Shown: positions 39,915 through 50,186 of the stretch, piece after piece
How positions within the stretch are numbered: the stretch's first letter is position 1
How the letters are laid out: each line of letters starts with the position of its first letter
Assembly: GCF_006439015.1 (NCBI RefSeq)
Contig: NZ_RCZG01000001.1
Location: forward strand, 744,001-808,000
Direction: 5' to 3'
DNA: 64,000 nt
Origin: Mycolicibacterium hodleri
GTDB taxonomy: Bacteria > Actinomycetota > Actinomycetes > Mycobacteriales > Mycobacteriaceae
Notes under the pieces: model-generated
Told to the model about the DNA's origin: nothing
What the model saw: only the letters and a program-made list of their open reading frames with translations
Database searches by the model: none
Translations under genes and position numbers: made by a program

Positions 39915-41087
39915 ATGCGCGTCGCGGTGGTGGCCGGTCCCGATCCGGGACACGCATTCCCCGCGATTGCGTTGTGCCTGAAGTTCTTGGCCGCCGGTGA
40001 CGAGCCGACTTTGTTGACTGGGTCGGGATGGCTCGCGACCGCTCGCGCGGCCGGTATCGATGCCGCCCTGCTCGAGGGTCTGGACCCAGCGGATGGCGAC
40101 GATGACGCCGACTCAGGTGCCAAGATGCATGGCAGGGCCGCCAGGATGGCGATCCTGAATGAGCCGGCGCTTCGAGACTTGGCCGTCGACCTGGTGGTCT
40201 CCGACGTGATCACCGTGTGCGGCGGGTTGGCCGCCGAAGTGCTTGGTGTGCCTTGGGTCGAGTTGAACCCGCATCCGCTGTACCAACCGTCGAAGGGTCT
40301 CCCGCCGCTGGGCAGCGGGCTGGCCCCAGGCGTCGGCGTGCGCGGCAGGCTCCGCGATGGCGTGATGCGCGCGCTGACGGCCCGTTCGGTGCGAACGGGC
40401 AACGCACAACGCTCTGCGGCACGTGTCGGCATCGGATTGCCCGCGGCCGATCCAGGGCCGCGACGGCGCCTGATCGCCACGCTCCCTGCGCTGGAGGTAC
40501 CTCGGCCGGACTGGCCGACCGAGGCCGTCCTCGTCGGCCCATTGCACTTCGAGCCCACCTCGACGGTGCTCGAGGTGCCCGAGGGGTCCGGGCCCGTGGT
40601 GCTCGTCGCCCCGTCGACGGCGACGACGGGGACGCAGGGTATCGCTGAACTAGCACTCCAGTCGTTGGTACCGGGGCAGACGCTGCCGGCTGGCGCGCGG
40701 GTGGTGGTGTCCCGGTTGAGGGGGTCGGATGAGCCGGTGCCGCCGTGGGCGGTGGTCGGCCTTGGCCGACAGGACGAACTGCTGACGCACGCGGATCTGG
40801 TGATCTGCGGAGGTGGGCACGGCATGGTGTCCAAGACGCTGCTCGCGGGCGTGCCGATGGTGGTGGTGCCCGGCGGGGGCGATCAATGGGAAATCGCCAA
40901 TCGCGTTGTGCGCCAGGGGAGTGCCCGGTTGATCCGGCCGCTCACCGGGGAGGCGTTGATCGCCGCGGTGGGCGATGTGCTGGCGTCTCCCGGTTATCGA
41001 AGTCAGGCCCGGATGGCGGGTGTCGGCATGGATGGTGTGAGCGATCCGGTACGGGTGTGCCATGACGCGCTGAAAGCGTCTCGGTAA
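39915..41087 (+). CDS. MGT-family (macrolide-type) glycosyltransferase (Rv2739c type)
   Basis: A 390-aa GT-B fold glycosyltransferase of the UGT/MGT class. The N-terminal half begins VAVVAGPDPGHAFPAIAL, and the C-terminal half has the nucleotide-sugar loop ICGGGHGMVSKTLLAGVPMVVVPGGGDQ (in parts, about 300-327). Acceptor unknown. I chose ATG 39915, since the region further upstream belongs to the divergent ephG. Orthologue of Rv2739c. Confidence 0.88.
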   Translation: MRVAVVAGPDPGHAFPAIALCLKFLAAGDEPTLLTGSGWLATARAAGIDAALLEGLDPADGDDDADSGAKMHGRAARMAILNEPALRDLAVDLVVSDVITVCGGLAAEVLGVPWVELNPHPLYQPSKGLPPLGSGLAPGVGVRGRLRDGVMRALTARSVRTGNAQRSAARVGIGLPAADPGPRRRLIATLPALEVPRPDWPTEAVLVGPLHFEPTSTVLEVPEGSGPVVLVAPSTATTGTQGIAELALQSLVPGQTLPAGARVVVSRLRGSDEPVPPWAVVGLGRQDELLTHADLVICGGGHGMVSKTLLAGVPMVVVPGGGDQWEIANRVVRQGSARLIRPLTGEALIAAVGDVLASPGYRSQARMAGVGMDGVSDPVRVCHDALKASR

Positions 41088-41090
41088 GTT
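41085..41090 (+). promoter_or_regulatory. Leaderless -10 element of the DUF3046 gene
   Basis: TAAGTT lies 6 nt before GTG 41097. It overlaps the stop region of the glycosyltransferase gene. Confidence 0.5.
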
Positions 41091-41096
41091 GGTGGC

Positions 41097-41291
41097 GTGC
41101 GGCTGACGGAATTCCACGGACTGGTCGAGGAGCAGTTCGGTCGGGTGCGTGGCGCTTCCCTTCTGGTCGATCACGTGCTGAGCGGTTTGGGTGGCCGTAC
41201 CGCGGCGCAGGCCATCGAGGCGGGGGCGGAGCCACGCGACGTATGGCGGGCGCTGTGCGCCGACTTCGACGTCCCCCGCGACCAGTGGTGA
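41097..41291 (+). CDS. DUF3046 protein (Rv2738c type)
   Basis: A 64-aa actinobacterial DUF3046 protein (MRLTEFHGLVEEQFG...DFDVPRDQW) found immediately upstream of recA in many mycobacteria. It is helical, with no cysteine or membrane span. Function unknown; position suggests possible co-regulation with recA. GTG start behind a leaderless-type -10. Confidence 0.9.
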   Translation: MRLTEFHGLVEEQFGRVRGASLLVDHVLSGLGGRTAAQAIEAGAEPRDVWRALCADFDVPRDQW

Positions 41292-41338
41292 AGCCTCCCG
41301 GTCCCGCAGTCGAAGGCATCGCGGCGTGTCTACTTGAA

Positions 41339-41354
41339 TCGAACAGGTGTTCGT
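41339..41354. promoter_or_regulatory. SOS (LexA) box of recA
   Basis: TCGAACAGGTGTTCGT matches the mycobacterial LexA consensus TCGAAC-N4-GTTCGA with one mismatch. It lies 135 bp before recA, where the damage-inducible, LexA-controlled promoter of mycobacterial recA is found. Confidence 0.88.
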
Positions 41355-41397
41355 CTACTGTGGGCTGTGTTCGACGGTAGACGCCGGTCAAGCCGAC

Positions 41398-41420
41398 TTG
41401 TCGGTACCTACCTCTACCGT
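41398..41420 (+). promoter_or_regulatory. RecA-NDp-type promoter of recA
   Basis: TTGTCGGTA (41398-41406), 8 nt, then TACCGT (41415-41420) fits the mycobacterial RecA-independent DNA-damage promoter (TTGTCRGTG-N8-TANNNT) with one mismatch, the class driven by the PafBC activator. Confidence 0.75.
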
Positions 41421-41488
41421 CACCGTCAACTGATCGAGCACCCGATCAACCGGACAGCTGAGACACCCAAGAGGACGGAGACCAGACC

Positions 41489-42541
41489 ATGGCGCAAGCC
41501 CCTGATCGCGAGAAGGCTCTCGAGCTAGCTCTCGCCCAGATCGAGAAGAGTCACGGCAAGGGGTCGGTGATGCGACTCGGTGAAGAAGTGCGTCAACCGA
41601 TCTCGGTCATCCCGACCGGATCGATCGCGCTCGACGTCGCGCTCGGTATCGGCGGGCTCCCCCGTGGCCGTGTCGTGGAGATCTACGGCCCGGAATCCTC
41701 GGGTAAGACCACGGTCGCACTGCACGCGGTGGCCAACGCCCAGGCGGCCGGCGGAATCGCAGCCTTCATCGACGCCGAGCACGCGCTGGATCCCGACTAC
41801 GCCAAGAAGCTCGGTGTGGATACCGACTCGCTGCTGGTGTCCCAGCCCGATACCGGGGAACAGGCACTCGAGATCGCCGACATGCTGATCCGGTCCGGCG
41901 CGCTGGACATCCTGGTCATCGACTCGGTGGCCGCGCTGGTGCCTCGCGCCGAGATCGAGGGCGAGATGGGTGACAGCCACGTCGGTCTGCAGGCCCGTCT
42001 GATGAGCCAGGCATTGCGCAAGATCACCGGCGCTCTGAGCAACTCGAACACGACCGCGATCTTCATCAACCAGCTTCGCGAGAAGATCGGTGTCATGTTC
42101 GGATCACCCGAAACCACAACGGGTGGTAAGGCATTGAAGTTCTACGCCTCGATCCGCCTCGACGTGCGACGCATCGAGACTCTGAAGGACGGTACCGACG
42201 CGGTCGGCAACCGGACGCGCTGCAAGGTCGTCAAGAACAAGATGGCACCGCCCTTCAAGCAGGCCGAGTTCGACATCCTCTACGGCAAGGGCATCTCCAA
42301 GGAGGGCTCGCTCATCGACATGGGTGTCGAGCATGGCTTCGTCCGCAAGTCCGGCTCCTGGTTCACCTACGAGGGCGAGCAACTGGGACAGGGCAAGGAG
42401 AACGCCCGCAACTTCCTTCTCGAGAACCCCGAAGTGGCCAACGAGATCGAGAAGAAGATCAAGGAAAAGCTCGGCATCGGTGCCGTGTTGACCGACGACA
42501 CCAACAATGACAAAGCACTGCCCGCCCCAGTCGACTTCTGA
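41489..42541 (+). CDS. recA: RecA recombinase (no intein)
   Basis: Strand-exchange protein and LexA co-protease. The 350-aa protein is uninterrupted: Walker A GPESSGKT at 67-74, the MAW/L1-L2 DNA loops around 160-215, and a short acidic tail. M. tuberculosis recA carries an intein that is absent here, as in M. smegmatis. GAGGACGGAG lies upstream of the ATG. Overlaps recX by 35 bp. Confidence 0.98.
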   Translation: MAQAPDREKALELALAQIEKSHGKGSVMRLGEEVRQPISVIPTGSIALDVALGIGGLPRGRVVEIYGPESSGKTTVALHAVANAQAAGGIAAFIDAEHALDPDYAKKLGVDTDSLLVSQPDTGEQALEIADMLIRSGALDILVIDSVAALVPRAEIEGEMGDSHVGLQARLMSQALRKITGALSNSNTTAIFINQLREKIGVMFGSPETTTGGKALKFYASIRLDVRRIETLKDGTDAVGNRTRCKVVKNKMAPPFKQAEFDILYGKGISKEGSLIDMGVEHGFVRKSGSWFTYEGEQLGQGKENARNFLLENPEVANEIEKKIKEKLGIGAVLTDDTNNDKALPAPVDF

Positions 42542-43061
42542 GTCGCGCGAGGAGCAGGCGCAGAATCCTCGCGAACGCGAGGGACAGGCGAGGAACCTGT
42601 GTCTGCGCCTGCTCACCGCACGGGCTCGCACCCGGGCAGAGCTCGCCACCCAGCTGACCAAGCGGGGCTTTCCCGACGACGTCAGTGGACGGGTGCTCGA
42701 TCGGCTGGCAGAGGTGGGGCTGGTCGACGACCAGGACTTCGCCGAACAGTGGGTGCGTTCGCGTCACGTCAATGCCGGTAAGGGCAAACGTGCTCTGGCT
42801 GCCGAACTGCGCGGCAAGGGCGTCGATGACGAGGTGATCGCCGAGGCGCTGGACGACGTCGACGCCGACGCTGAACGGATCCGAGCCGAGCAGCTCGTCG
42901 CCGAGAAGTTGCGCCGCGAACGTCTGACCGACGGCGCCGACGACGTGAAGGTGACCCGCAGGCTGGTCGCCATGCTTTCCCGCAGGGGTTACGGCCCGTC
43001 GATGGCCTTCGACGTCGTCAAGGTGGCGTTGGCCAGCGAGCGGGAGCGCAGACGGGTCTAG
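42507..43061 (+). CDS. recX: RecX, RecA regulator
   Basis: A 184-aa inhibitor of RecA filaments, with the three-helix repeats of the RecX fold ([43 protein letters not shown]). The N-terminal 25 residues are hydrophilic extras. ATG 42507 lies 35 bp inside the end of recA in another frame, an arrangement conserved in mycobacteria, so its expression follows recA. Confidence 0.94.
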   Translation: MTKHCPPQSTSESREEQAQNPREREGQARNLCLRLLTARARTRAELATQLTKRGFPDDVSGRVLDRLAEVGLVDDQDFAEQWVRSRHVNAGKGKRALAAELRGKGVDDEVIAEALDDVDADAERIRAEQLVAEKLRRERLTDGADDVKVTRRLVAMLSRRGYGPSMAFDVVKVALASERERRRV

Positions 43062-43072
43062 TAGGCCTCCTG

Positions 43073-43096
43073 CCGGCGGGTCGCGGGGGGAGGCTT
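43073..43096. terminator. Hairpin between convergent recX and gluD
   Basis: AGGCCTCC (43073-43080) can pair with GGAGGCTT (43089-43096), giving an 8-bp stem with one G-T pair around an 8-nt loop in the 33-bp convergent gap. It reaches the gluD stop codon. No U-tract. Confidence 0.45.
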
Positions 43097-43982
43097 AAAT
43101 CGTGCCCCCGGCACCTGCGCCGAAGGAGCCCTGCGTCACCGGTGCGACGTGCATCGGCTCCGGCCCGCGCTTCGAGCGGCGCAACCGACCTTCGATCCAG
43201 GTCGCCAAGACGCCCAACGCGAAGTTCACGCAGATCATCAGGATCGCGATCACGATCAGCGCGGGAAGGTAGTTGCCATACGACGAACCGACGTTCGTGC
43301 CCTGGCGCACCATCTCGACGAAGGTGATCTGATAGCCGATAGCGGTGTCCTTGAGTACCACCACCATCTGTGACACCAGGACCGGCAGCATCGACGTAAT
43401 GGCCTGGGGCAGCAGGATCGACCGCATGATCTGGCCCCACTGGAGACCGAGCGCCTCGGCCGCCTCCGACTGGCCGCGCGGGAGGGCATTCACACCGGCG
43501 CGCACGATCTCGGCGATGACTGCGCCGTTGTACAGCGTCAGTCCTGTGATGACACCGGCCAGTGCGAGGTACTTGGACGGGAAGAGGTCGTAGGTCGCAT
43601 AGAAGAAGTACGCGAAGATCATCATGATCAGCACGGGTACGGCTCGGAAGAACTCGACGATCACCGAACAGATCCGCCGTATCCCGTTGTGATGGGACAG
43701 TCGGCCCACGCCCAGCAAGAACCCGAGAAGCATGGCCAACACGATCGAGACCGCTGCGGCCGTCAACGTGCCTTGCACGCCTGGCAACACGTAGGTCTTC
43801 CAGAGGTTCCCCGTGAGGAACGGCTCCCACTTGGCGGCCGTCAACTGGCCCTTGCTCTCCAGCGCCGAGTAGACCGCCCAGACCACGACCAGGACCAGGA
43901 CGACGGTGACCGCCGTGACTATCCGGTTGCGGATCCGGGCACGTGGCCCGGGGCTGTCGAAGAGAACCGATGCGCCACTCAC
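43095..43982 (-). CDS. gluD: GluD, glutamate ABC transporter permease
   Basis: Second permease of the GluABCD importer. It has the polar amino-acid permease core with about five to six membrane spans and the ATPase-contact EAA loop (EAAEALGLQWGQIMRSILLPQA near residue 170, in parts). GTG 43982 has GGAG 8 nt upstream; a TTG at 44006 would add 8 residues. Ends the gluA-gluB-gluC-gluD transcript. Confidence 0.92.
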   Translation of the reverse strand: MSGASVLFDSPGPRARIRNRIVTAVTVVLVLVVVWAVYSALESKGQLTAAKWEPFLTGNLWKTYVLPGVQGTLTAAAVSIVLAMLLGFLLGVGRLSHHNGIRRICSVIVEFFRAVPVLIMMIFAYFFYATYDLFPSKYLALAGVITGLTLYNGAVIAEIVRAGVNALPRGQSEAAEALGLQWGQIMRSILLPQAITSMLPVLVSQMVVVLKDTAIGYQITFVEMVRQGTNVGSSYGNYLPALIVIAILMICVNFALGVLATWIEGRLRRSKRGPEPMHVAPVTQGSFGAGAGGTI

Positions 43983-44013
43983 TGAAGTGCTCCGTTCTTG
44001 GCGCAAGCGCTCA

Positions 44014-44694
44014 TCACTTAGCCACTGCCAATCGCTTGCCGAGCCAGCCGAACAGCAATCCCAGCGGCAGGGTGAGGATGATGAAGCCCAACGCGAAGAT
44101 CGCCCCGATGGTCGCCAGTGCGGCCGTGTTCTCGATCATCTCCTTCATCAGCAAGGCCGCCTCGGCGACGCCAATCGCCGAGGCGATCGTGGTGTTCTTC
44201 GTCAAGGCGATCAGCACCGAGCCCAGGGGAATGATCACCGCGCGAAATGCCTGCGGGAGCATCACCATTCGCAGATTTTGACCGAACGTCAGACCCAGCG
44301 ACCTGGCGGCCTCGGCTTGGCCGAGCGGAACGGTATTGATACCGGCGCGCACCGTCTCGCACACGAAGGCCGCCGTGTAGACCGTCAGGCCGAGCACCGC
44401 CAAGCGGAAGTTGCTGTCCTCGATGGACGTCGTCGACTGAGAATCGACGAGGGTGATGCCCAGGGTTTGAGCCAGACCGAAGGAGCAGAACAGCAGGATC
44501 AGGGTCAGCGGCGTGTTGCGTACCACGTTGACGTACGTGGTGCCGATCCAGTTGAGCATCGGCACCGGTGCCAGCCGCATCGCGGCCAGCACCGTGCCGA
44601 GGACCAGCGCTCCGACGGCCGAAAGGACCGCCAACTGGATCGTGGTCCAGAACGCCTCGAAGATCTGGTCCTGATACTCGGAGAAGATCTCCAC
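44014..44694 (-). CDS. gluC: GluC, glutamate ABC transporter permease
   Basis: A 226-aa permease with five or so membrane spans and the EAA-type loop QAEAARSLGLTFGQNLRMVM (about 130-150) that docks on GluA. GTG start. It lies 28 bp after gluB and 31 bp before the preferred gluD start. Pairs with GluD to form the channel. Confidence 0.93.
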   Translation of the reverse strand: MEIFSEYQDQIFEAFWTTIQLAVLSAVGALVLGTVLAAMRLAPVPMLNWIGTTYVNVVRNTPLTLILLFCSFGLAQTLGITLVDSQSTTSIEDSNFRLAVLGLTVYTAAFVCETVRAGINTVPLGQAEAARSLGLTFGQNLRMVMLPQAFRAVIIPLGSVLIALTKNTTIASAIGVAEAALLMKEMIENTAALATIGAIFALGFIILTLPLGLLFGWLGKRLAVAK

Positions 44695-44722
44695 GTGGAC
44701 TCCGCTGCGCTAGCGCTCTGGC

Positions 44723-45553
44723 CTACTTGGCGATCGCCGGCGGCGCCGGCGTCGCAATGCCTGCAGGTCCGAGGTTCTTCTCGAAGGCCTTCGCCCAATC
44801 GCCGTCGGCCTCCATCTTGGTGATGGCGTCGTTGATCTTCTTCTGCAGTTCGGTGTCGTCCTTCTTCAGCCCGATGCCGTAGTTCTCCTCGGAGAACGGC
44901 TGGCCGACGATCTTGAACGTTCCCGGGCTCTGCGCTGCGTAGCCGGCGAGGATGACCTCATCGGTGGTGACGGCGTCGATCGCGCCGTTCTTCAACGCCT
45001 CGACGCAGGCCGAGTAGGTGTCGTACTGCTGCAGCTGCACGCCGGGGTACTTGTCCTTGATGCGCTGTGCGGGCGTCGAACCCGACACCGAGCAGAGCTT
45101 CTTGTTGTTCTGCAACGAGTCCGGTCCGGTGATGTCGGTGTTGTCGGCCTTGACGAGCAGGCTCTGGCCGGTGACCAGGTACGGCCCGGCGAAGGACACC
45201 TTCTCCTTGCGTGCGTCGGTGATCGAGTACGTCGCAGCGATGAACTTGACCTGATCATTCTGGATCAGCGTTTCACGCTGCGCGGAGGGGGATTCCTTCC
45301 ACTCGATCTTGTCGGGAGTGAACCCGAGCTGGCCTGCGACGTAGGTGGCGACGTCGACGTCGAAACCGCTCATCGTCCCGTCGGGGTTCTTCAACCCGAG
45401 CCCGGGCTGATCGAATTTGGTACCGATGACGATCTTGCCGTCGTCGCCTCCGGAACCGCCGCCGCAGGCTGTCACGGACAGCGGCAGCGCAACGGCGAGC
45501 GCCAGTGCGGCGGCCATCCGGAATCGAAGAGACGGCTTGCGTACAGAGGGCAC
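44723..45553 (-). CDS. gluB: GluB, glutamate-binding lipoprotein
   Basis: Extracytoplasmic solute-binding protein (276 aa) of the amino-acid type 3 family. A lipoprotein signal ends in the lipobox LSVTAC at about residues 25-30, with Cys30 as the lipid-modified residue and a Gly/Ser/Asp linker after it. Binding-site signatures PGLGLKNPDGTMSGFDVDV and FAGPYLVTGQSL are present. AAGGAA precedes the GTG. Confidence 0.93.
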   Translation of the reverse strand: MPSVRKPSLRFRMAAALALAVALPLSVTACGGGSGGDDGKIVIGTKFDQPGLGLKNPDGTMSGFDVDVATYVAGQLGFTPDKIEWKESPSAQRETLIQNDQVKFIAATYSITDARKEKVSFAGPYLVTGQSLLVKADNTDITGPDSLQNNKKLCSVSGSTPAQRIKDKYPGVQLQQYDTYSACVEALKNGAIDAVTTDEVILAGYAAQSPGTFKIVGQPFSEENYGIGLKKDDTELQKKINDAITKMEADGDWAKAFEKNLGPAGIATPAPPAIAK

Positions 45554-45577
45554 AGCTGTGTTCCTTTCGCCTGAGCG

Positions 45578-46363
45578 TTAGTGGTTAAGGATCTTGCCGA
45601 GGAAGTCCTTGGCGCGATCGGATTTGGGCTTGGAGAAGAATTCTTCGGGTTCGGCGTCTTCGACGATCGCGCCGTCGGCCATGAAGATGATCCGGTTCGA
45701 AGCCCGGCGCGCGAAGCCCATCTCGTGGGTCACCACGACCATCGTCATGCCCTCCTCCGCCAAGGAGGTCATCACGGCCAACACTTCGTTGATCATCTCG
45801 GGATCGAGCGCACTGGTGGGCTCGTCGAACAACATGACCTTGGGGTTCATGGCCAGGGAACGGGCGATCGCCACCCGCTGCTGCTGCCCCCCGGACAACT
45901 GCGCCGGGTACTTGTCGGCCTGGTTGGCGATCCCGACGCGCTCGAGAAGTGCCATCGCGTTCTTGTGCGCCTCATCCTTGGATTCCTTGCGCACCTTCAT
46001 CGGTGCGAGGGTGACGTTCTGCAGAATCGTCTTGTGCGCGAACAGGTTGAATGACTGGAACAACATGCCGACATCCGACCGAAGCTGCGCCAGTTTCTTA
46101 CCCTCGTCGGGCAACAGCTCCCCGTCGATCGCGATGGTGCCGGTGTCGATCGGCTCGAGGCGATTAATGGTGCGGCACAACGTCGACTTGCCCGAACCCG
46201 ATGGACCCAGTACCACCACGACCTGGCCCCGATCGACCTCGATGTCGATGTCCTTGAGCACGTGCAGGCTGCCGAAATGCTTGTTGACACCCTTGATTGA
46301 GATCATCGGCACGGACGTCGGAGACGGCGCGTTGGCGTCCGCCCCCGACTGGTCGGTCTGCAT
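45578..46363 (-). CDS. gluA: GluA, glutamate ABC transporter ATPase
   Basis: A 261-aa ATPase: Walker [10 protein letters not shown] (about residue 53), Q-loop [11 protein letters not shown], signature [16 protein letters not shown], Walker [12 protein letters not shown] and the switch His in [10 protein letters not shown]. Start ATG 46363 adds a short polar N-terminus to the core (MISIKG at 46306 is possible). A TAAGGT about 8 nt upstream suggests a near-leaderless message. Divergent from miaB. Confidence 0.93.
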   Translation of the reverse strand: MQTDQSGADANAPSPTSVPMISIKGVNKHFGSLHVLKDIDIEVDRGQVVVVLGPSGSGKSTLCRTINRLEPIDTGTIAIDGELLPDEGKKLAQLRSDVGMLFQSFNLFAHKTILQNVTLAPMKVRKESKDEAHKNAMALLERVGIANQADKYPAQLSGGQQQRVAIARSLAMNPKVMLFDEPTSALDPEMINEVLAVMTSLAEEGMTMVVVTHEMGFARRASNRIIFMADGAIVEDAEPEEFFSKPKSDRAKDFLGKILNH

Positions 46364-46444
46364 GCGCACAGACCTTACCCAGGTAATGGCCAGCATGCCG
46401 GGCTCTGGACAATCCGGGAAATTTGGATGGGACGGGCCCGGCCG

Positions 46445-46450
46445 TACCAT
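46445..46450 (+). promoter_or_regulatory. Leaderless -10 element of miaB
   Basis: TACCAT lies 6 nt before GTG 46457. This decides between GTG 46457 (leaderless) and ATG 46466, which has GGAGGG 8-10 nt upstream; both remain possible. Confidence 0.45.
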
Positions 46451-46456
46451 TGGAGG

Positions 46457-48010
46457 GTGACTTCGATGGCGGCGCGTGAGTTGGGAGTGGCCGGCTCCTC
46501 GCACGAGCGCTCGTCGGGCCCGGCGCGCACCTTCCAGGTCCGTACCTACGGCTGCCAGATGAACGTGCACGACTCCGAGCGGCTCAGCGGGCTGCTCGAG
46601 GAGGCCGGCTACCGGCGTGCGGCCGAGGGCGTCGACGCCGACGTCGTGGTGTTCAACACCTGTGCGGTACGGGAGAACGCCGACAACAAGCTGTACGGCA
46701 ACATCAGCCATCTGGTCCCGCGCAAGGAGGCCAACCCCGACATGCAGATCGCGGTCGGCGGGTGTCTGGCGCAGAAGGATCGCGACGCCGTGCTGACCCG
46801 GGCGCCCTGGGTCGACGTCGTCTTCGGCACCCACAACATCGGATCGCTGCCGACGCTGCTGGAACGCGCCCGGCACAACAGGGTGGCCCAGGTCGAGATC
46901 GTCGAGTCGCTGCAGGAGTTTCCCTCCACGTTGCCAGCGTCGCGCGAATCCGCTTATGCCGCATGGGTTTCGATCTCGGTGGGCTGCAATAACACCTGCA
47001 CGTTCTGCATCGTGCCGTCGCTGCGGGGCAAGGAGACCGATCGCAGGCCCGGCGACGTCCTCGCCGAGGTGCAGTCGCTGGTGGCGCAGGGCGTTCTGGA
47101 GATCACCCTCCTCGGGCAGAACGTCAATGCATACGGTGTCTCGTTCGCCGATCCGAGCGTTCCCAGCGATCGCGGTGCGTTCGGAAGATTGCTGCGCGCC
47201 TGCGGACGCATCGAGGGGCTGGAGCGCGTGCGATTCACCTCACCGCACCCGGCTGAATTCACCGACGACGTCATCGACGCCATGGCGGCGACTCCCAACG
47301 TCTGTCCCACGCTGCACATGCCGCTGCAATCGGGCTCGGACCGCATCTTGAAGGCCATGCGACGGTCCTACCGGGCCGAACGCTACCTCGGCATCATCTC
47401 CTCCGTGCGGGCCGCCATTCCGCACGCCGCGATCACCACCGACCTCATCGTGGGGTTCCCCGGTGAGACCGAAGAGGACTTCGCCGCCACTCTCGACGTG
47501 GTCGAACGGTCTCGCTTCGCCAGCGCGTTCACCTTCCAGTACTCCAAGCGGCCGGGCACCCCCGCCGCCGAACTTCCCGATCAGCTTCCGAAAGCCGTTG
47601 TGCAGGAGAGATACATGCGCCTCACCGAGCTCCAGGAGCGAATATCCCTCGAGGAGAACGCGGCTCAGATCGGCACGGTCGTCGAACTGCTGGTGGCCAC
47701 CGGCGAGGGGCGCAAGGACGTCAGTACGGCACGGATGTCGGGGCGCGCGCGTGATGGACGTTTGGTGCACTTCGCACCCGGTGAACGCGACATCCGGCCC
47801 GGAGACGTCGTCACGACGACGGTTACCAATGCCGCTCCGCACCACCTCATCGCCGACGCCGTACTCATCGATCATCGCCGCACCCGGGCCGGCGACGCGC
47901 ACGAGGCCGGTCGCCGGGTGGCGACGGTCGGAGTGAAGTCGGTCGGACTGGGACTGCCCGGTGTCGGTATGCCACGCACGCAGCCGGTGTCGACGGGGTG
48001 CGGTCGATGA
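46457..48010 (+). CDS. miaB: MiaB, tRNA-2-methylthio-N6-dimethylallyladenosine synthase
   Basis: Radical-SAM methylthiotransferase acting on A37 of tRNAs after MiaA. It has the N-terminal MTTase cluster Cys ([22 protein letters not shown]), the radical-[11 protein letters not shown] motif near residue 175, and a C-terminal TRAM domain (about 385-460), then a disordered tail. About 517 aa. The stop overlaps the next gene by ATGA. Orthologue of Rv2733c. Confidence 0.95.
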   Translation: MTSMAARELGVAGSSHERSSGPARTFQVRTYGCQMNVHDSERLSGLLEEAGYRRAAEGVDADVVVFNTCAVRENADNKLYGNISHLVPRKEANPDMQIAVGGCLAQKDRDAVLTRAPWVDVVFGTHNIGSLPTLLERARHNRVAQVEIVESLQEFPSTLPASRESAYAAWVSISVGCNNTCTFCIVPSLRGKETDRRPGDVLAEVQSLVAQGVLEITLLGQNVNAYGVSFADPSVPSDRGAFGRLLRACGRIEGLERVRFTSPHPAEFTDDVIDAMAATPNVCPTLHMPLQSGSDRILKAMRRSYRAERYLGIISSVRAAIPHAAITTDLIVGFPGETEEDFAATLDVVERSRFASAFTFQYSKRPGTPAAELPDQLPKAVVQERYMRLTELQERISLEENAAQIGTVVELLVATGEGRKDVSTARMSGRARDGRLVHFAPGERDIRPGDVVTTTVTNAAPHHLIADAVLIDHRRTRAGDAHEAGRRVATVGVKSVGLGLPGVGMPRTQPVSTGCGR

Positions 48011-48618
48011 GTCGCGGCGACCGCCCCGAAGCGGGATTCGACGATTTCAAGGGCGACCTCGAAGACGCCGAGCGTCGCGTTGCCCGCGAGATCGATCCTG
48101 GTGCACGAGCTTTGATCGTCGCGATCCTGGTCTTCGTGATCCTGTTCTCGTTCGTGCTGCCCCATACCGGCAGTGCGCGGGGGCTCGACGTCCTCGTCGG
48201 CGACGACGCCGCCCTGCGGGAGGCGATCGCCCTGCCGTCGAGGGTGTTCACCTGGCTGGTACTGGTGTTCAGCGTGGGATTCTCGATCCTCGCGCTGCTC
48301 ACCCGCCGGTGGGGCATGGCGTGGATCGCGCTGGCCGGCTCGGCCGTGGCCTGCCCCATCGGAATGCTGGCCGTGTGGTCCCGTCAAACGGTCGCCGAGC
48401 CCCATCCGGGGCCCGGCATCGGTCTCATCATCACCTGGATCGCAGTGATCCTGCTCACGTTCCATTGGGCCAGGGTCGTGTGGTCGCGCACCGCGGTGCA
48501 GCTCGCCGCCGAGGAAGAGCGTCGCAGGCTGGCCACCGAACAGCAGGGCAAGGGACTGTTGGACTTCGGTGAGGGGCCCGACCCGGCGGCACGCCCCAAG
48601 CCCGACGAAGGTCCTTAG
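48007..48618 (+). CDS. Conserved four-span membrane protein (Rv2732c type)
   Basis: A 203-aa protein with four membrane spans (about residues 36-53, 77-96, 100-122, 137-158), an acidic cytosolic N-terminus and a charged C-terminal tail. Coupled to miaB by ATGA, and convergent with the DUF349 gene with a 4-bp tail overlap. Function unknown. Confidence 0.85.
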   Translation: MSRGDRPEAGFDDFKGDLEDAERRVAREIDPGARALIVAILVFVILFSFVLPHTGSARGLDVLVGDDAALREAIALPSRVFTWLVLVFSVGFSILALLTRRWGMAWIALAGSAVACPIGMLAVWSRQTVAEPHPGPGIGLIITWIAVILLTFHWARVVWSRTAVQLAAEEERRRLATEQQGKGLLDFGEGPDPAARPKPDEGP

Positions 48619-49934
48619 CGCTTCTTTCCCAGCGCCTGGACGGCCGCCTCGGCCCACTCCCGCCACTGGGTGGCACTGGCCCTGGCCTGTTCGGCGTCCT
48701 TGGTGCGACCCGCAGCCTCCGCCTTCGCGGCCTGCACCTCGAACTGCTCCGCACGCACCCGGAACTGATCGGCTCTGGCCTGCGCCTCCGGGTCCGTCCC
48801 GCCGGCCGACGCAGTGTCGCGAACCTTTTTCTCCACGGCCTTCATGCGTCGCTCGAACTCCGCGGCCCGCTCGCGAGGAACCTTGCCAACGGCATCCCAC
48901 TTCGCGCCGATGGTGCGCAACGCGGTGCGGGCGGCATCGGCATCGGACAGGTCGATGGCCTCGGCGGCGACGAGCAGCGCGTCCTTCGTGGCGGCGTTGG
49001 TGTCGAACTCCGCGTCGCGCTCGGCGTTGACCGCGTTGCGGGCCTTGAAGAACTTGTCCTGCGCGGCCTTGAATCGCCTCCAGAGGGCGTCGTCGACGTC
49101 CTTAGACGCCCGACCCGCGGCCTTCCACTCGGTCAGCATGTCGCGGAACGTTGCTGCCGTGCCGCCCCAGTCAGTCGAATCGGCGAGCTGCTCGGCACGT
49201 TCGCACAGAGCCTCCTTGGCCTGGCGGGTCCCCACCCGCTCTCGATCCAACTCGGCGAAGTGTGAGCCGCGGCGGCGGTTGAACGTCTCACGGGCCGCGG
49301 AGTAGCGCTTCCACAACGCGTCGTCGGTCTTGCGATCGAGGCCCGTGACGGTGCGCCACTCGTCGAGGATCTCGCGCAATCGGTCCCCGGCGGACTTCCA
49401 CTGCGTTGCGTTCGCTGCGATGTTCTCGGCCTCGACGGCCAGCGCTTCCTTGCGTGCGGTCTGAGCGACGCGGTGCTCGTCGCGTTTCTGGCGTTCCTCG
49501 GCGGCATGGGTGTCGGCTTGCTCCACGATGACGGCCAGTCGCGCCCCCAGTGCGTCGACGTCACCCAGTACCGACGCCATGGGGAGAGTCTCGGCCAGTG
49601 CGGCGGCCGCGGCCTTGATCTTCCGTGCGTCACCCGTACCCGAGGCGAGCCTGCGTTCCATCAACGCGACCTCGGTGTTGAGGTCGTCGTAGCGACGCCC
49701 GAAGTGTGCGTAGGCAGCCTCGTGCTCCCCGGCCTGCCAGGAGCCGATGACGCGTTCGCCCCCGGAGGTGAACAGCCACACCGTGCCGTCGTCATCGACG
49801 CGACCGAAGCGGTGCGGGTCGGCGGTCGGGGGCACGATCACGGTCGGCGCTGTGCCACCTGGTCTCGGAGCGGGGCGCGGAGGTCCTGGCCGGGGTGCGG
49901 GCTTGGGTGCTCCGCTTGACTCGCCTGTCGTCAT
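48615..49934 (-). CDS. DUF349-repeat coiled-coil protein (Rv2731 type)
   Basis: A 439-aa soluble protein with a Pro-rich N-terminus (residues 8-32) and four DUF349-type repeats, each with a W-K-x3-[18 protein letters not shown] core ([54 protein letters not shown]). DUF349 proteins are helical and some bind nucleic acid or ribosome-associated factors; the role here is unknown. Start ATG 49934, with AAGGAC just upstream. Confidence 0.88.
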   Translation of the reverse strand: MTTGESSGAPKPAPRPGPPRPAPRPGGTAPTVIVPPTADPHRFGRVDDDGTVWLFTSGGERVIGSWQAGEHEAAYAHFGRRYDDLNTEVALMERRLASGTGDARKIKAAAAALAETLPMASVLGDVDALGARLAVIVEQADTHAAEERQKRDEHRVAQTARKEALAVEAENIAANATQWKSAGDRLREILDEWRTVTGLDRKTDDALWKRYSAARETFNRRRGSHFAELDRERVGTRQAKEALCERAEQLADSTDWGGTAATFRDMLTEWKAAGRASKDVDDALWRRFKAAQDKFFKARNAVNAERDAEFDTNAATKDALLVAAEAIDLSDADAARTALRTIGAKWDAVGKVPRERAAEFERRMKAVEKKVRDTASAGGTDPEAQARADQFRVRAEQFEVQAAKAEAAGRTKDAEQARASATQWREWAEAAVQALGKKR

Positions 49935-50174
49935 GTCCTTGAACCTCGTGCCCTCCGCGCGGATGACCACGCTCCTGCCGCGCAACGCGGCGCCTGATAG
50001 CGGTTGTACAGAGGCCATTGAAGCAGGTCGGGCCGGGGCGTGCCCACGGCTTTGCACAAGCAGTCGTCCATGGGGCCATCTCCGCGGTGCGCCCGTCTGT
50101 GCCCGTGACGGGATGGACTCCACCGATGATGACCGCTCGCGAGCCTCGCCGAGCCCGTCGGGCCGGTGGCTGGC

Positions 50175-50180
50175 TAGCGT
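50175..50180 (+). promoter_or_regulatory. Leaderless -10 element of the Rv2728c-type gene
   Basis: TAGCGT lies 6 nt before GTG 50187. The rest of the 252-bp divergent gap from 49935 holds nothing I could identify. Confidence 0.5.
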
Positions 50181-50186
50181 GAAGGC

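Noticed and set aside
41489..42541. Intein in recA
   Set aside because: The recA frame is continuous and 350 aa long; no intein motifs.
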